Shown: positions 49,314 to 61,130, numbered from the stretch's first letter. The stretch: 64,000 bases of DNA from Pseudomonas sp. Teo4 (GCF_034387475.1 NZ_JAXCIL010000001.1:930001-994000); one strand, 5' to 3'. Numbers and translations: made by a program. Notes: generated from the sequence alone by a model not told the origin.

Positions 49314-50060
49314 GCGGACGGTCAAGGCCAGCACCACGGTGATGAACACCGGGCGGATGAACTTGCTGCCGCCGCTGATCGCCGTGCGTGCGCCGAAGAA
49401 GGCGCCGACCATCACCGAAAGACCCATGCACAGGCCGACGATGTAGTCCACCTGCCCGGAAATGATGAACACCGTCAGCGCCGCAATGTTGCTGACGAAG
49501 TTCATGCTGCGCGCCACGCCGCTGGCCCGGACCAGGTCGATGGGGTAGAGCAGCAAGGTGCTGACGGTCCAGAACGCACCGGTACCGGGGCCGGCTACAC
49601 CATCGTAGAAGCCCAGGGTGAAGCCCTGTGGGAACTGCCACTTTTTCTTGATCGGCGCATCGGCGTCCAGCGGCGCCTTGGGCGTGCCGCCGAACAGCAG
49701 GTAGATGCCACAGGCGAAGACGATGACCGGAAGCATCTTGTTCAGCCATTCGGCGGGCATGTAGTGGGCGACCACGGCACCGATCAGTGCCCCCACCAGG
49801 GTACCGAGCAGCGCCCGGCGCCATTGGGCGGGGTGGAACAGTTTGCGCCGGTAGTAGGTGATGCTTGCGGTGGCGGCGCCGAAGGTCGAGCTGAGTTTGT
49901 TGGTGCCCAGCACCAGGTGCGGCGGCATGCCGGCGGTGAGCAGGGCAGGCGTGGTCAGCAGGCCACCGCCGCCAGCGATGGCGTCGATGAAACCGGCGAC
50001 GAAGGCGACCAGGGCGAGGATCAGCAGGGTGAGCGGTTCTACGGTGAGTTCGAAAGGCAT
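49281..50060 (-). CDS. TauE/SafE-family permease (TSUP)
   Basis: This 259-residue membrane protein has about eight helices and the TSUP repeats [19 protein letters not shown] and [15 protein letters not shown]. The family moves sulfite, sulfonates or related organic anions. The ATG at 50060 starts the conserved [13 protein letters not shown]; upstream methionines add a non-conserved leader. The gene end overlaps nudC tail-to-tail. Substrate unknown. Confidence 0.85.
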   Translation of the reverse strand: MPFELTVEPLTLLILALVAFVAGFIDAIAGGGGLLTTPALLTAGMPPHLVLGTNKLSSTFGAATASITYYRRKLFHPAQWRRALLGTLVGALIGAVVAHYMPAEWLNKMLPVIVFACGIYLLFGGTPKAPLDADAPIKKKWQFPQGFTLGFYDGVAGPGTGAFWTVSTLLLYPIDLVRASGVARSMNFVSNIAALTVFIISGQVDYIVGLCMGLSVMVGAFFGARTAISGGSKFIRPVFITVVLALTVRLAWQHWFGQA

Positions 50061-50142
50061 TGGTGTCTGGCAGGCAGGGAGGCAGGGGCGCGGCAATTGG
50101 CCGCGCTGGAAGGCGGACATGTTAATCCTGAGAGCCATGGGT

Positions 50143-50254
50143 TGCCAGTACCGGCCTAATCGCTGGCAAGCCAGCTCCCACATGGACCGCGACGACCTTG
50201 AGATCACCGCCGTACCTGTGGGAGCTGGCTTGCCAGCGATTAGGCCTGTACAGG
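50143..50254. repeat. REP pair
   Basis: Inverted copies share GCTGGCAAGCCAGC and AATCGC/GCGATT cores, separated by about 35 bp. They lie between the TSUP gene promoter and the hydrolase stop. Confidence 0.8.
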
Positions 50255-50260
50255 TAACCC

Positions 50261-51091
50261 TCAGCTTTGGATGAACGCCAGCAAATCCGCGTTGATCACA
50301 TCGGCATGGGTGGTCGGCATGCCATGCGGATACCCCTTGTAGGTCTTCAGCGTGCCATTGGGCAGCAATTTGGCCGACAACGGCCCGGAGTTTTCGTAGG
50401 GCACAATCTGGTCGTCATCGCCGTGCATCACCAGCACCGGCTGCGTGATGCCTTTGAGGTCTTCAGTGAAGTCAGTCTGTGAAAACGCCACGATGCCGTC
50501 GTAATGCGCCTTGGCACTGCCGATCATGCCCTGGCGCCACCAGTTACCGATGATGCCCTCGCTGGCCTCGACCCCGGGTCGGTTGTAGCCATAGAACGGC
50601 CCAGTCGGCACATCGCGATAGAACTGCGCGCGATTGCTGGCAACTTGCGCCTGGAAGCCATCGAACACCGACTTGGGCAGGCCGCCGGGGTTGGCGGGCG
50701 TCTGCACCATCAGCGGCGGCACGGCGGCAATCAGTACCGCCTTGGCCACCTTGTCGCCGGGATGTCGGGCCATGTAGCGCACCACTTCGCCGCCCCCCGT
50801 GGAGTGGCCGACATGCACCGCGCCCTGGATGCCCAGGTGCTGGACCACCGCAGCCACGTCATCGGCATAGTGGTCCATGTCATGGCCGTCCCACACCTGG
50901 CTGGAGCGTCCATGACCACGGCGGTCGTGGGCGACGACACGGAAGCCTTTGGACAGGAAGAACAGCATCTGTGCATCCCAGTCGTCGGCACTGAGGGGCC
51001 AGCCGTGGTGGAAGTGGATGACCGGCGCATCGCGCGGCCCCCAGTCCTTGTAGAAGATTTGAACGCCATCTTTCGTGGTGACGTGGCTCAT
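50261..51091 (-). CDS. Alpha/beta hydrolase, non-heme haloperoxidase-like
   Basis: This 276-residue hydrolase has the nucleophile Ser97 in GHSTGGG and the early motif HFHHGWPLSADDWDAQ. These are typical of bacterial perhydrolase/chloroperoxidase F-type esterases. Members hydrolyse esters and can form peracids. AGAGGAG precedes the ATG at 51091; an upstream extension is rejected. It is a single gene and its real substrate is unknown. Confidence 0.88.
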   Translation of the reverse strand: MSHVTTKDGVQIFYKDWGPRDAPVIHFHHGWPLSADDWDAQMLFFLSKGFRVVAHDRRGHGRSSQVWDGHDMDHYADDVAAVVQHLGIQGAVHVGHSTGGGEVVRYMARHPGDKVAKAVLIAAVPPLMVQTPANPGGLPKSVFDGFQAQVASNRAQFYRDVPTGPFYGYNRPGVEASEGIIGNWWRQGMIGSAKAHYDGIVAFSQTDFTEDLKGITQPVLVMHGDDDQIVPYENSGPLSAKLLPNGTLKTYKGYPHGMPTTHADVINADLLAFIQS

Positions 51092-51186
51092 GGTCGTGTC
51101 TCCTCTGTTGGGGGGGTGAGGCAGAGTCGAATGAACCATTGAGAATAGGAGAGATTACGCAGAAGACAGGTGCTTTTGCGCGCCAA

Positions 51187-51211
51187 TCGCCGGCAAGCCG
51201 GCTCCCACAGG
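51187..51211. repeat. Single REP element
   Basis: Core CGCCGGCAAGCCGGCTCCCA in the gap between the hydrolase and the XRE-cupin regulator gene. No partner copy is visible nearby. Confidence 0.7.
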
Positions 51212-51258
51212 GGCAGCGACGACCTCAAGATCACCGCATTAGCTGCAGGGGCCGGTTG

Positions 51259-51816
51259 TCATCGGAATACCCAGAGTACCCGGGTCGTCTGGTCGGTCAG
51301 ATTGGCGTAGCGAAACTGGCTGTTCGGCGGCAGCTGGAAGCTGTCGTTGGGGCCGAGGGTGACGGCCTCGTCGCGGCCCTCCAGCCATAAGGTCAGCTCA
51401 CCCTCGAGGACGAAGCCGCCTTGTTCGGAACTGTCGTTCAGGTGCCCCTCGCCACTGCTGGCGCCTGGCGCCAGGTGGCTGTCGAGCATCGAGAAGCCGC
51501 CGTTGAGTTTGGGCGACACCAGCACGTCGGTGATGCCGCCAGCGTAATACAGCGTGCGTCTTTCGTCCGGGCGGGTGACCCAGTCGAGTGCCTTGGGTTT
51601 GCTGACGTTATAGAAGTAGGTAGTGGGTACCTTCAGCGCTTCGCTGATGGCGGTGAGGTCGGCGACGGAGGGACGGGAAAGCCCGCGTTCCACCTGCGAC
51701 AGGAAGCCCACCGAGCGGTTGACCTTGGCGGCCAGGTCGTCGAGGGTCAGGCCACGGTGCTTGCGCAGGTCGCGCACCAGAATCGCCAGCCCTTCGATTT
51801 CATCTTGCATGTTCAT
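51259..51816 (-). CDS. XRE-cupin transcriptional regulator (PuuR-like)
   Basis: This 185-residue regulator has an N-terminal XRE helix-turn-helix (LTLDDLAAKVNRSVGFLSQVE). A C-terminal cupin follows (about 110-185, containing EGHLNDSSEQGGFVLEGEL). This layout matches PuuR and similar regulators of amine catabolism. Its ATG at 51816 is 15 bp after the oxidase stop, with GCGAGG upstream, so both share a transcript. It probably controls that transcript through the dyad at 53149. Confidence 0.85.
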   Translation of the reverse strand: MNMQDEIEGLAILVRDLRKHRGLTLDDLAAKVNRSVGFLSQVERGLSRPSVADLTAISEALKVPTTYFYNVSKPKALDWVTRPDERRTLYYAGGITDVLVSPKLNGGFSMLDSHLAPGASSGEGHLNDSSEQGGFVLEGELTLWLEGRDEAVTLGPNDSFQLPPNSQFRYANLTDQTTRVLWVFR

Positions 51817-51830
51817 GTGCGTGCCTCGCT

Positions 51831-53120
51831 TCAGAAGTTGTCCCGCAGCCGGTACCACGCCTTGGCGGCTGCCTCCAGTGGCGCGGCCAGCGCGTCGCCA
51901 CCGGGAAAGCGGCCGTTGTCGATTTCCTGGTAAAGCGCGAGCAGTTCGTCGTCACCCAGGATGGCATCGCTGACTGCCCGCGCCGCAGCCAGTGTCGGCA
52001 GTACGCCGTGGCCGGAAAACCCTTGCAGCCAGTAACGCTGTCCATCCCGGCCGACATCCGGGGTGCGCCGCATGCTGCAGTCGATATGGCCGCCCCAGGC
52101 ATAGTCGATGGCCACGCCGGACAGCTGCGGGAAGACCCGCTCCAGATAAGGGCGTGTGGCGCTGGCCACGTCCTTGGGAATACCGCCCAGGTAGGTGCAG
52201 CCGCCGCCGAACAGCAGGCGGTGGTCGGGGGTGAGGCGGAAATAGTCGGGGACGAACTGGTTGTCGATCACGCAGCTGTTGCGTGGGAGCAGCGAGGCGG
52301 CGAGTGCGGGGTCCAGCGGGGCAGTAGCGACCTGATAGGAACCCACCGGCAGCAGTCGGCGCGACAGTGTTCGGTCGAGCCGGTCGATGTAGGCGTTACA
52401 GGCCAGCACCAGCACTTGGCTGCGCACCTCGCCGCGGTCGGTGCGCACGAGGTAGCCATTGCCGGTTTGCTGGTAGTCGACCACCTGGCTCTGTTCGAAG
52501 ATGCACCCGCCAGCGGCCTCGAGGGTGCTGGCCAGGCCCTGGGCCAGTTTGAGCGGGTTGAGGTGGGCTCCTTTGGCGTCATATAGCGCGGCCTGGTAGC
52601 GCGGGCTGCCGATCCACTGGGGCAATTCGTCGCGACCGATCAGGCGCAGGCTGTCGTAGCCCCATTTGACCTCGGCCTCGTGCAGGGCTTCCTCCAGCAT
52701 CCGCACGCGGCGAGGGAGTACCGCCGTCCACAGGCTGCCGGGTCGGTAGTCAATGTCGAAACCATGGCGCAGCGGCAGTTCGCGCATTTCTTCTGCCGCC
52801 CAGCACATGCTGTCCCACAGTCGACGTGTGCGTTCCACGCCAAGGGACTTTTCCAGAGGAGGCATGTCGCATGACCAGCCCAGCAATGCTTGGCCTCCAT
52901 TGCGCCCGGAAGCCGCCCAGGCCACGCGGCTGGCTTCCAGCAGGGTCACGCGCTTGCCGGCCAAGGCCAGGCGCAGGGCAGTGTGCAGGCCGCTGAAACC
53001 GGCGCCGACGATCAGTACATCGGTGTCGTGCAGGCCTTGCAGAGTGGGGCGTAGGGGGATGTCGGCGGGGTAGGTTCGGGCGTAATAGCTGGCAACATGC
53101 TGGGTGGATTGCTTGAACAT
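51831..53120 (-). CDS. FAD-dependent amine oxidase, PuuB-like
   Basis: This 429-residue flavoprotein of the DAO family has an FAD motif VLIVGAGFSGLHTALRL. It resembles gamma-glutamylputrescine oxidase (SGRNGGQALLGWSCDM; GFSGHGVLPTLAAARAVSDA). It would oxidise a secondary amine or gamma-glutamyl polyamine, releasing an aldehyde and H2O2. The downstream XRE-cupin regulator supports an amine-catabolic role. No puuA or puuD lies beside it, so the exact substrate is open. Confidence 0.82.
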   Translation of the reverse strand: MFKQSTQHVASYYARTYPADIPLRPTLQGLHDTDVLIVGAGFSGLHTALRLALAGKRVTLLEASRVAWAASGRNGGQALLGWSCDMPPLEKSLGVERTRRLWDSMCWAAEEMRELPLRHGFDIDYRPGSLWTAVLPRRVRMLEEALHEAEVKWGYDSLRLIGRDELPQWIGSPRYQAALYDAKGAHLNPLKLAQGLASTLEAAGGCIFEQSQVVDYQQTGNGYLVRTDRGEVRSQVLVLACNAYIDRLDRTLSRRLLPVGSYQVATAPLDPALAASLLPRNSCVIDNQFVPDYFRLTPDHRLLFGGGCTYLGGIPKDVASATRPYLERVFPQLSGVAIDYAWGGHIDCSMRRTPDVGRDGQRYWLQGFSGHGVLPTLAAARAVSDAILGDDELLALYQEIDNGRFPGGDALAAPLEAAAKAWYRLRDNF

Positions 53121-53148
53121 GCCTGGGCCTCATGAAATTTGTTATGTT

Positions 53149-53164
53149 TATTTTCATGAAAATA
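53149..53164. promoter_or_regulatory. Perfect palindrome upstream of the PuuB-like gene
   Basis: TATTTTCA meets TGAAAATA without spacer. Further CATGAAAT (53131-53138) and ATTTTCATG copies (53174-53182) flank it, giving three related half-sites within about 50 bp. This is a plausible operator for the XRE-cupin regulator. Confidence 0.6.
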
Positions 53165-53217
53165 TACCATGAGATTTTCATGGCGCCAGGTTTCTTTCAG
53201 GGCATGTAATGTGTGTA

Positions 53218-53315
53218 CTGGCCTCTTCGCGGGTGAACCCGCTCCCACAGTAATTGCGCTGCACGCGAATCTGGCACAGCTACTGTGGGAGCGGGTTTAC
53301 CCGCGAAGAGGCCGG
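53218..53315. repeat. REP pair
   Basis: Inverted copies with cores GCGGGTGAACCCGC and GCGGGTTTACCCGCG, flanked by CTCCCACAG and GAGGCCGG. They separate topB from the PuuB-like gene's promoter. Confidence 0.85.
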
Positions 53316-53336
53316 AAGCAACAAGTCATAAGTTGG

Positions 53337-55283
53337 CTAGGTCGATGCCCTGCGTCCTGTCTGCTTCGTCTTGGTTGCCGCCGTTTTGCCTTTGGCGCCG
53401 CTCCGGCGCTTCTTCTTCCATGGCGCCGCTGCCTTGCCGGCCGCTGGCCCGCTGATGGTCAGCTGCATGCCACTACAACGTTGCACCAGCTTGCCCATCC
53501 AGGCCGATTGCCGGGCAACGAACTCTTCCAGGCTCATTTCGCCGCTTTGCACCATGTCCAGCGCCTGTTCCCAGATGGCGGTGGTGCCGGGGTCGGCAAT
53601 GGCGCGGGGCACCGCGTCGATCAGGCTGAAGGCAGCAGGTGTAGCGGACAGGGCCTTGCCGTTTTTCACCAGATAACCGCGGTCAAGCAGGCCCTGGATG
53701 ATGCTGGCGCGTGTCGCTTCGGTGCCAATGCCGGTGGTTTCCTTGAGCTTTTGTTTCAGCCTCGGGTCGTCCACCAGCTTGGCGACGTTCTTCATGGCCT
53801 TGATCAGGTCGCCTTCGGTGAACGGTTTGGGGGGCTGGGTCCATTGGTCTTTCAGTTGCAGGCCGAGCACATTGCACGTCTGGCCGTCACGCAAGGCGGG
53901 CAGGACCTGGGCCGGTGGCGCCTCGCGGCCTTTGCTCGGGGTCAGCGCTTCGGGCAGGGCGCGGCGCCAGCCGGGTTCGACGATCTGCTTGCCCACTGCA
54001 CGCAGCGCATGCCCGGCGCAGTCGAATTCGGCCTGGGTGCGGTCATACTCGTGGTTGGGCAGGAATTGCGCCAGGTAACGGGCACGAATGAGCGTGTAGA
54101 CGGCCTTGTGCTTGGCCGGCAGGCGTGACGGGTCGCTGGCGGCTGCGGTAGGAATGATGCCGTGGTGGGCGCTGACCTTGGCATCGTTCCAGGCCCGTGA
54201 GCGGCGCTGCGGTTCAAGGTACGGCTGCAAGGGGGCGAGGCTGGCGTCGGCGCGTTGCAGCGCGGCGAGGATCGCCGGCGCTTCGCTGTGCTGGCTCAAG
54301 GGCAGGTAGCCACAGTCGCTGCGTGGGTAGGTGATCAGCTTGTGGGTTTCGTACAGGGCCTGGGCGATGTCGAGGGTTTCCTGGGCGCCCAGACCGAACT
54401 TCTTCGAGCACAGCTCCTGCAGGGTGCCAAGGTCGAAGGGTAAGGGCGCGGCTTCGCGCACGCGCTCGGTCGCCACCTTCAGCACCTGCGCGGTGCTGGC
54501 GTTGCCCATGTCTGCGGCAGCTTGCTGCGCCAGTGCCTGGTTCAGGCAACGGCCCTGGTCGTCGCAGGTGTCTTCGGGGGCGCGCCACTGGGCGTTGAAC
54601 TGCTGCCCGGCGTGTTCGAGCTGTACGTCGATAGCCCAGAAAGGCACCGGCACGAAATCGGCGATGCTGCGATCGCGGTCAACCACCAGGCGCAAGGTCG
54701 GGGTTTGTACCCGGCCCACCGGCAGGACGCCTTGATAGCCGGACTGGCGGCCGAGCAGGGTGAACAGCCGGCTCATGTTCATGCCGATCAGCCAGTCGGC
54801 CCGCGAACGGCCCAATGCCGAGTGATAAAGGCTGAAGGTGTCCTGGCCTGGCAGCAGACGCGCCAGGGCCTTGCGGATCGATGCGTCATCCAGTGCCGAC
54901 AGCCACAGGCGTTGAATCGGGCCGCGGTAACGGCAATGCTCAACCAGCTCGCGGGCGATCATCTCGCCTTCACGGTCGGCGTCGGTGGCGATCACCAGTT
55001 CCCGGGCTTCACCCAGCAGGCGCTTGACTGCCTTGAACTGGCTGGCGGTCTTGGGCTTGACCAGCATTTTCCATTTTTCCGGAATGATTGGCAGGTCGGC
55101 GAGGTTCCAGCGTTTGTAACGTGCGTCGTAGCTGTCGGGTGGTGCGGTTTCCAGCAGGTGGCCGATGCACCAGGTCACACAGACATCGGTGCCTTGCCAG
55201 CAGCCGTCGCCCTTGCGATTGGCGCCGAGAACCTTGGCGATGTCTTTTGCCTGGGAGGGTTTTTCACAGAGGAACAGGCGCAT
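53337..55283 (-). CDS. topB: DNA topoisomerase III
   Basis: This 648-residue type IA topoisomerase decatenates DNA. The TOPRIM domain lies at the N-terminus (MRLFLCEKPSQAKDIAKVLG; IATDADREGE). The catalytic residue is Tyr319 (LITYPRSDCGYLP). The C-terminal tail is short and very basic, with Lys/Arg-rich stretches. The ATG at 55283 starts the conserved N-terminus; a 21-residue extension upstream is rejected. The SD is weak. Confidence 0.93.
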   Translation of the reverse strand: MRLFLCEKPSQAKDIAKVLGANRKGDGCWQGTDVCVTWCIGHLLETAPPDSYDARYKRWNLADLPIIPEKWKMLVKPKTASQFKAVKRLLGEARELVIATDADREGEMIARELVEHCRYRGPIQRLWLSALDDASIRKALARLLPGQDTFSLYHSALGRSRADWLIGMNMSRLFTLLGRQSGYQGVLPVGRVQTPTLRLVVDRDRSIADFVPVPFWAIDVQLEHAGQQFNAQWRAPEDTCDDQGRCLNQALAQQAAADMGNASTAQVLKVATERVREAAPLPFDLGTLQELCSKKFGLGAQETLDIAQALYETHKLITYPRSDCGYLPLSQHSEAPAILAALQRADASLAPLQPYLEPQRRSRAWNDAKVSAHHGIIPTAAASDPSRLPAKHKAVYTLIRARYLAQFLPNHEYDRTQAEFDCAGHALRAVGKQIVEPGWRRALPEALTPSKGREAPPAQVLPALRDGQTCNVLGLQLKDQWTQPPKPFTEGDLIKAMKNVAKLVDDPRLKQKLKETTGIGTEATRASIIQGLLDRGYLVKNGKALSATPAAFSLIDAVPRAIADPGTTAIWEQALDMVQSGEMSLEEFVARQSAWMGKLVQRCSGMQLTISGPAAGKAAAPWKKKRRSGAKGKTAATKTKQTGRRAST

Positions 55284-55396
55284 GGCCGGGAACGCTTCAT
55301 CGGGAAAGATGGGCACTAGGATGCGCAAGCGGGGGCGCAGAGGCAAGTTTTATCTGGATGGATGTACAGGTTTTTTGTCAAGGGATGTATGTGGCA

Positions 55397-55480
55397 GTAC
55401 CGGCCCTATCGCCGGCAAGCCGGCTCCTACAGGTATTGCGTGTCCTGTGGGAGCTGGCTTGCCGGCGACGGGGTCGGTGC
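55397..55480. repeat. REP pair
   Basis: Copies with cores CGCCGGCAAGCCGGC and CTGGCTTGCCGGCG in opposite orientation lie between the topB promoter and the acetyltransferase stop. Confidence 0.8.
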
Positions 55481-55485
55481 GGGTA

Positions 55486-55914
55486 TCAAGCGCGCGAATC
55501 GCGCACCATGTCCACGTGCGGAATACCCGCCTCGAGGAACTCCTCGCTGACTACGCGAAAGCCCAAACGCTCGTAGAACGGCGTGGCATGGACCTGAGCA
55601 CTGAGCATCTGTTGCTTGAGGTCGCGGTTCTGCGCCTCGACGATAACGGCCTTCATCAGGGCATCGCCGACCTTCAGTCCACGCCAGTCCTTGAGCACCG
55701 AAATGCGCCCGATGGTGCCATCGGGCAGCAGGCGGGCGGTGCCGATCGGGTAGTCGCCTTCCAGAGCCAGGAAGTGCAGAGCGTCCTGGTCCTCGGAATC
55801 GAACTCCAACTCTGGCGGAATGTGCTGTTCGGCGACGAACACCGCCTCACGAATGCGGCGGATATCGGCGTTGTCCTTGTGCCAGTCGGCCAGTCGAACG
55901 CTGATCTTATTCAT
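55486..55914 (-). CDS. GNAT-family N-acetyltransferase
   Basis: This 142-residue protein has the acetyl-CoA-binding pattern RISVLKDWRGLKVGDALM (the Q/RxxGxG/A loop in variant form). It ends with FYERLGFRVVSEEFLEAGIPHV. The layout resembles the ElaA/YjcF-like group. The ATG at 55914 overlaps the end of roxA by 8 bp, suggesting translational coupling. The substrate is unknown. Confidence 0.85.
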   Translation of the reverse strand: MNKISVRLADWHKDNADIRRIREAVFVAEQHIPPELEFDSEDQDALHFLALEGDYPIGTARLLPDGTIGRISVLKDWRGLKVGDALMKAVIVEAQNRDLKQQMLSAQVHATPFYERLGFRVVSEEFLEAGIPHVDMVRDSRA

Positions 55915-57073
55915 TGGCAAACCCCAGGCTTCCTTGTTTGACCAGCTGCTGTACAAGCATAAGGCCATCTTCGTCCTGTAGCCACTCGCCAAGGTTGTCG
56001 ATGTGCAACGCGTCGGCGGCGCAGACCAGTTTCAGCAGCTCGCGCAGTTTGGCCGGCAGCGGGCAGCTGCGGCCACTGGCGAACAGCATCAGGTCGTCGC
56101 CCAGTTCGGACCAGGCCATGCGCGCGCTCGGGTTGCGGATCAGGATGGCGCCGTCTTCCAGTGCCTCGATCAGCTCTTCTTCAGACAGCTCTTCGCCAAC
56201 CACCTGTTCCGGGTAACGTGGCTCGGTCATGAATTGGCCGAACCAGGTCAGCAGCAGGTCCTTGTCGCCCATGTGCTTGTCGAGCAGGGCTTTGAGGCGG
56301 TCGAGGGCGTCGTGCTGGATCTGGTGCGGGTCGCTGGCTGGCTGGGCGTCGGCGTCGCTGTAGCGCTCTTCGTCGGGCAGGAACTGGCCGAGGAAGTCGG
56401 TGAAGTGGGTCAGCACTTCAGCGGCGCTCGGGGCGCGGAAGCCGACCGAGTAGGTCAGGCAGTCGTCCACGGCCACGCCGTAGTGGGCCAGGCGCGGCGG
56501 CAGGTACAGCATGTCGCCGGGTTCCAGGGTCCATTCGCCGCTTTGTTCGAATTCGGCGAGGATGCGCAGGTCAGCGTGCGGCAGCAGGGGGCTTTCGCTG
56601 TTGCACATCTGGCCAACTTTCCAGTTGCGCTTGCCGACGCCTTGCAGCAGGAACACGTCGTAGTTGTCGAAGTGCGGGCCGACGCTGCCACCGGGGGTGG
56701 CGAAGCTGATCATCACGTCATCGATACGCCAGCTCGGCAGGAAGCGGAAGTGCTCCAGCAATTCGGCGACTTCCGGGACGAACTGGTCGACGGCCTGCAC
56801 CAGCAGGGTCCAGTCTTTCTCCGGCAGCTCGGCGAAGGTTTCTTCCTCGAACGGGCCGCGGCGCAGTTCCCACGGGTGTGCGCCGTGCTCGAGGACGATG
56901 CGCGACTCGACTTCCTCTTCCAGGGCCAGGCCAGCCAGCTCGTCAGGGTCGATCGGGCTTTCGAAGTCCGGGAATGCCTGGCGCACCAGCAGGGGCTTCT
57001 TCTGCCAGTAGTCGCGCATGAATTCGCGGGCCGAGATGCCGCCGAGCAGCTGCAGTGGAGTATCAGGATTCAT
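55907..57073 (-). CDS. roxA: Ribosomal protein uL16 arginine 3-hydroxylase (YcfD type)
   Basis: This 388-residue JmjC/cupin 2-oxoglutarate oxygenase has the iron-binding HFDNYD motif (His-x-Asp) and a distal His in RLAHYGVAV. The N-terminal DYWQKKPLLVRQAF is typical of YcfD/RoxA, which hydroxylates an arginine of ribosomal protein L16. AGGTTG precedes ATG 57073; an in-frame TTG at 57079 is less likely. The acetyltransferase gene follows with overlap. Confidence 0.9.
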   Translation of the reverse strand: MNPDTPLQLLGGISAREFMRDYWQKKPLLVRQAFPDFESPIDPDELAGLALEEEVESRIVLEHGAHPWELRRGPFEEETFAELPEKDWTLLVQAVDQFVPEVAELLEHFRFLPSWRIDDVMISFATPGGSVGPHFDNYDVFLLQGVGKRNWKVGQMCNSESPLLPHADLRILAEFEQSGEWTLEPGDMLYLPPRLAHYGVAVDDCLTYSVGFRAPSAAEVLTHFTDFLGQFLPDEERYSDADAQPASDPHQIQHDALDRLKALLDKHMGDKDLLLTWFGQFMTEPRYPEQVVGEELSEEELIEALEDGAILIRNPSARMAWSELGDDLMLFASGRSCPLPAKLRELLKLVCAADALHIDNLGEWLQDEDGLMLVQQLVKQGSLGFANE

Positions 57074-57111
57074 GTTCAACCTATTGAAAAAACGTAATTT
57101 TCGTCCGGGAA

Positions 57112-57137
57112 TAAAAACGCCCGGCTAAGCCGGGCGT
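57112..57137 (-). terminator. Rho-independent terminator of purB
   Basis: On the minus strand GCCCGGC-TTA-GCCGGGC (57135-57119) forms a 7-bp GC stem with a three-base loop. It is followed by GTTTTTATT. It ends purB transcripts before roxA, which therefore needs its own promoter. Confidence 0.85.
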
Positions 57138-57154
57138 TGAACGCGACGCTCAGC

Positions 57155-59350
<2,196 letters not shown>

Positions 59351-59354
<4 letters not shown>

Positions 59355-60475
59355 GCGCGCGGGCTCCACGGCTCGGCCGTTTCGATCACGCCACCGCCCA
59401 GGCAGACCTCGCCGTCATAGAACACCACCGACTGGCCCGGCGTGACGGCGCGTTGCGGCTCGTCGAACACGGCGCGGTAGCCGGTTTCGGTAAGCTCCAG
59501 GGTGCATTGCTGGTCGCTCTGGCGGTAGCGCACCTTGGCGGTGAGCTTGCGTGGGCTGCTGAGGTCGATCGGGTTGACCCAGAAAATTTCCGAGGCCAGC
59601 AGGGCGCGGGAGAACAGCCAAGGGTGTTCGTTGCCCTGGCCGACCACCAGCACGTTGCGGGTCAGGTCCTTGTGCAGTACGTACCACGGCTCGTCGCTGG
59701 CGTCTTTCAGGCCACCGATGCCCAGGCCCTGGCGCTGGCCGATGGTGTGGTACATCAGGCCGTGGTGGCGGCCGATCACTTCACCGTCGGTGGTTTCGAT
59801 ATCGCCTGGCTGAGCCGGCAGGTACTGCTTGAGGAAGTCGCTGAAACGGCGCTCACCAATGAAGCAGATGCCGGTGGAATCCTTCTTCTTGGCCGTGGCC
59901 AGGCCATGCTTCTCGGCAATTGCGCGCACTTCGGGCTTTTCCAGTTCGCCGACCGGGAACAGGGTGCGGGCGATTTCCTTGCCGCCCACGGCGTGCAGGA
60001 AGTAGCTCTGGTCCTTGTTCGGGTCCAGCCCCTTGAGCAACTCGGTGAGCTCGCCGGTGTCGCGGCGGCGCACGTAGTGGCCGGTGGCGATCAGATCGGC
60101 GCCCAGGGATAGGGCGTAGTCGAGGAACGCCTTGAACTTGATTTCTCGGTTGCAGAGGATGTCCGGGTTGGGCGTGCGGCCGGCCTTGTACTCTTCGAGG
60201 AAATGCTCGAACACGTTGTCCCAGTATTCGGCGGCGAAGTTGGCGGTGTGCAGCTTGATGCCGATACGGTCGCACACCGCCTGGGCGTCAGCCAGGTCTT
60301 CGCGGGCGGTGCAGTATTCGGTGCCGTCGTCTTCTTCCCAGTTTTTCATGAACAGACCTTCCACCTGATAGCCCTGCTCCATGAGCAGAAGGGCGGAGAC
60401 GGAAGAGTCCACGCCGCCGGACATGCCGACGATGACGCGGGTCTTGGCGGGGTCTTTGAGTGCTGGGCTGGTCAT
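59351..60475 (-). CDS. mnmA: tRNA-specific 2-thiouridylase
   Basis: This 374-residue enzyme thiolates U34 of Lys, Glu and Gln tRNAs. The ATP pyrophosphatase loop is SGGVDSS (19-25). The two catalytic cysteines lie in [11 protein letters not shown] and [12 protein letters not shown]. It receives persulfide sulfur from the Tus relay. It is translationally coupled to hflD and preceded by nudJ. Confidence 0.95.
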
Positions 60476-60533
60476 GGCTACCGATGTGTTTCAGGGGGAA
60501 AAGCGCCGATTCTATCAAACCCGCGCACGTACG

Positions 60534-60974
60534 TCAGTCACGCAGCAGGTCGAGGCTGTGCAATGGGCCAGCCAGGTAGTCGTCGATGCAGCGTGGCACC
60601 AGTTCGCTGCGCCAGCGAGTCGGGTCGGCCAGCAGTTCTTCGCGGGTGAGCCATACGGCGCGGACGATGTCGCTGTCCAGCGCCAGGTCGGCGTGGTGGC
60701 GCACGGGGCGAGCGGCGAAGCAGATGCGCTGGTAGGTCACGCCGTTGCTTGGGGCGGTGTAGAGGTAGATGCCGACCACGCCGGTGAGCTCGACTTCCCA
60801 GGCGGTTTCTTCGAGGGTTTCGCGCAGGGCGGCCTGGGGCAGGGTTTCGTTGGGTTCCAGGTGGCCGGCGGGCTGGTTGAAGACATGCTGGCCGGCTTTG
60901 AATTCTTCGACGAACAGGAATTTGCCTTCGTGTTCGACGATGGTGGCGACGGTGATGTGGGGTTGCCAGGTCAT
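60534..60974 (-). CDS. nudJ: Nudix hydrolase, NudJ type
   Basis: This 146-residue Nudix enzyme has the box GHLEPNETLPQAALRETLEE, matching GX5EX7REUXEE. NudJ of E. coli acts on HMP-pyrophosphate and nucleoside tri/diphosphates. The start is ATG 60974 (MTWQPHITVATIVE). The gene lies just upstream of mnmA on the same strand, the order seen in E. coli and relatives. Confidence 0.9.
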   Translation of the reverse strand: MTWQPHITVATIVEHEGKFLFVEEFKAGQHVFNQPAGHLEPNETLPQAALRETLEETAWEVELTGVVGIYLYTAPSNGVTYQRICFAARPVRHHADLALDSDIVRAVWLTREELLADPTRWRSELVPRCIDDYLAGPLHSLDLLRD

Positions 60975-60990
60975 TTCTTGGGCTCCATGA

Positions 60991-61074
60991 GGCCCCTGTG
61001 GGAGCGGGTTTACCCGCGAATGCGATGTTGGCATTACCGCCGCATTCGCGGGTAAACCCGCTCCCACAGGGGCC
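60991..61074. repeat. REP pair with 33-bp-scale inverted arms
   Basis: GGCCCCTGTGGGAGC...GCGGGTTTACCCGCG is followed by its inverse, about 17 bp apart. It lies between nudJ and the idh terminator. Confidence 0.85.
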
Positions 61075-61091
61075 AATCCACTTATCCAGAA

Positions 61092-61130
61092 AGCACAAAC
61101 CCCGGTGCGTGGCCGGGGTTTGTGCTGTTA
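61092..61130 (-). terminator. Terminator of the monomeric isocitrate dehydrogenase gene
   Basis: AGCACAAACCCCGG (61092-61105) and CCGGGGTTTGTGCT (61113-61126) are perfect 14-bp arms with a 7-base loop. On the minus strand a short TTTCT tail follows. The stem directly follows the idh stop. Confidence 0.75.
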
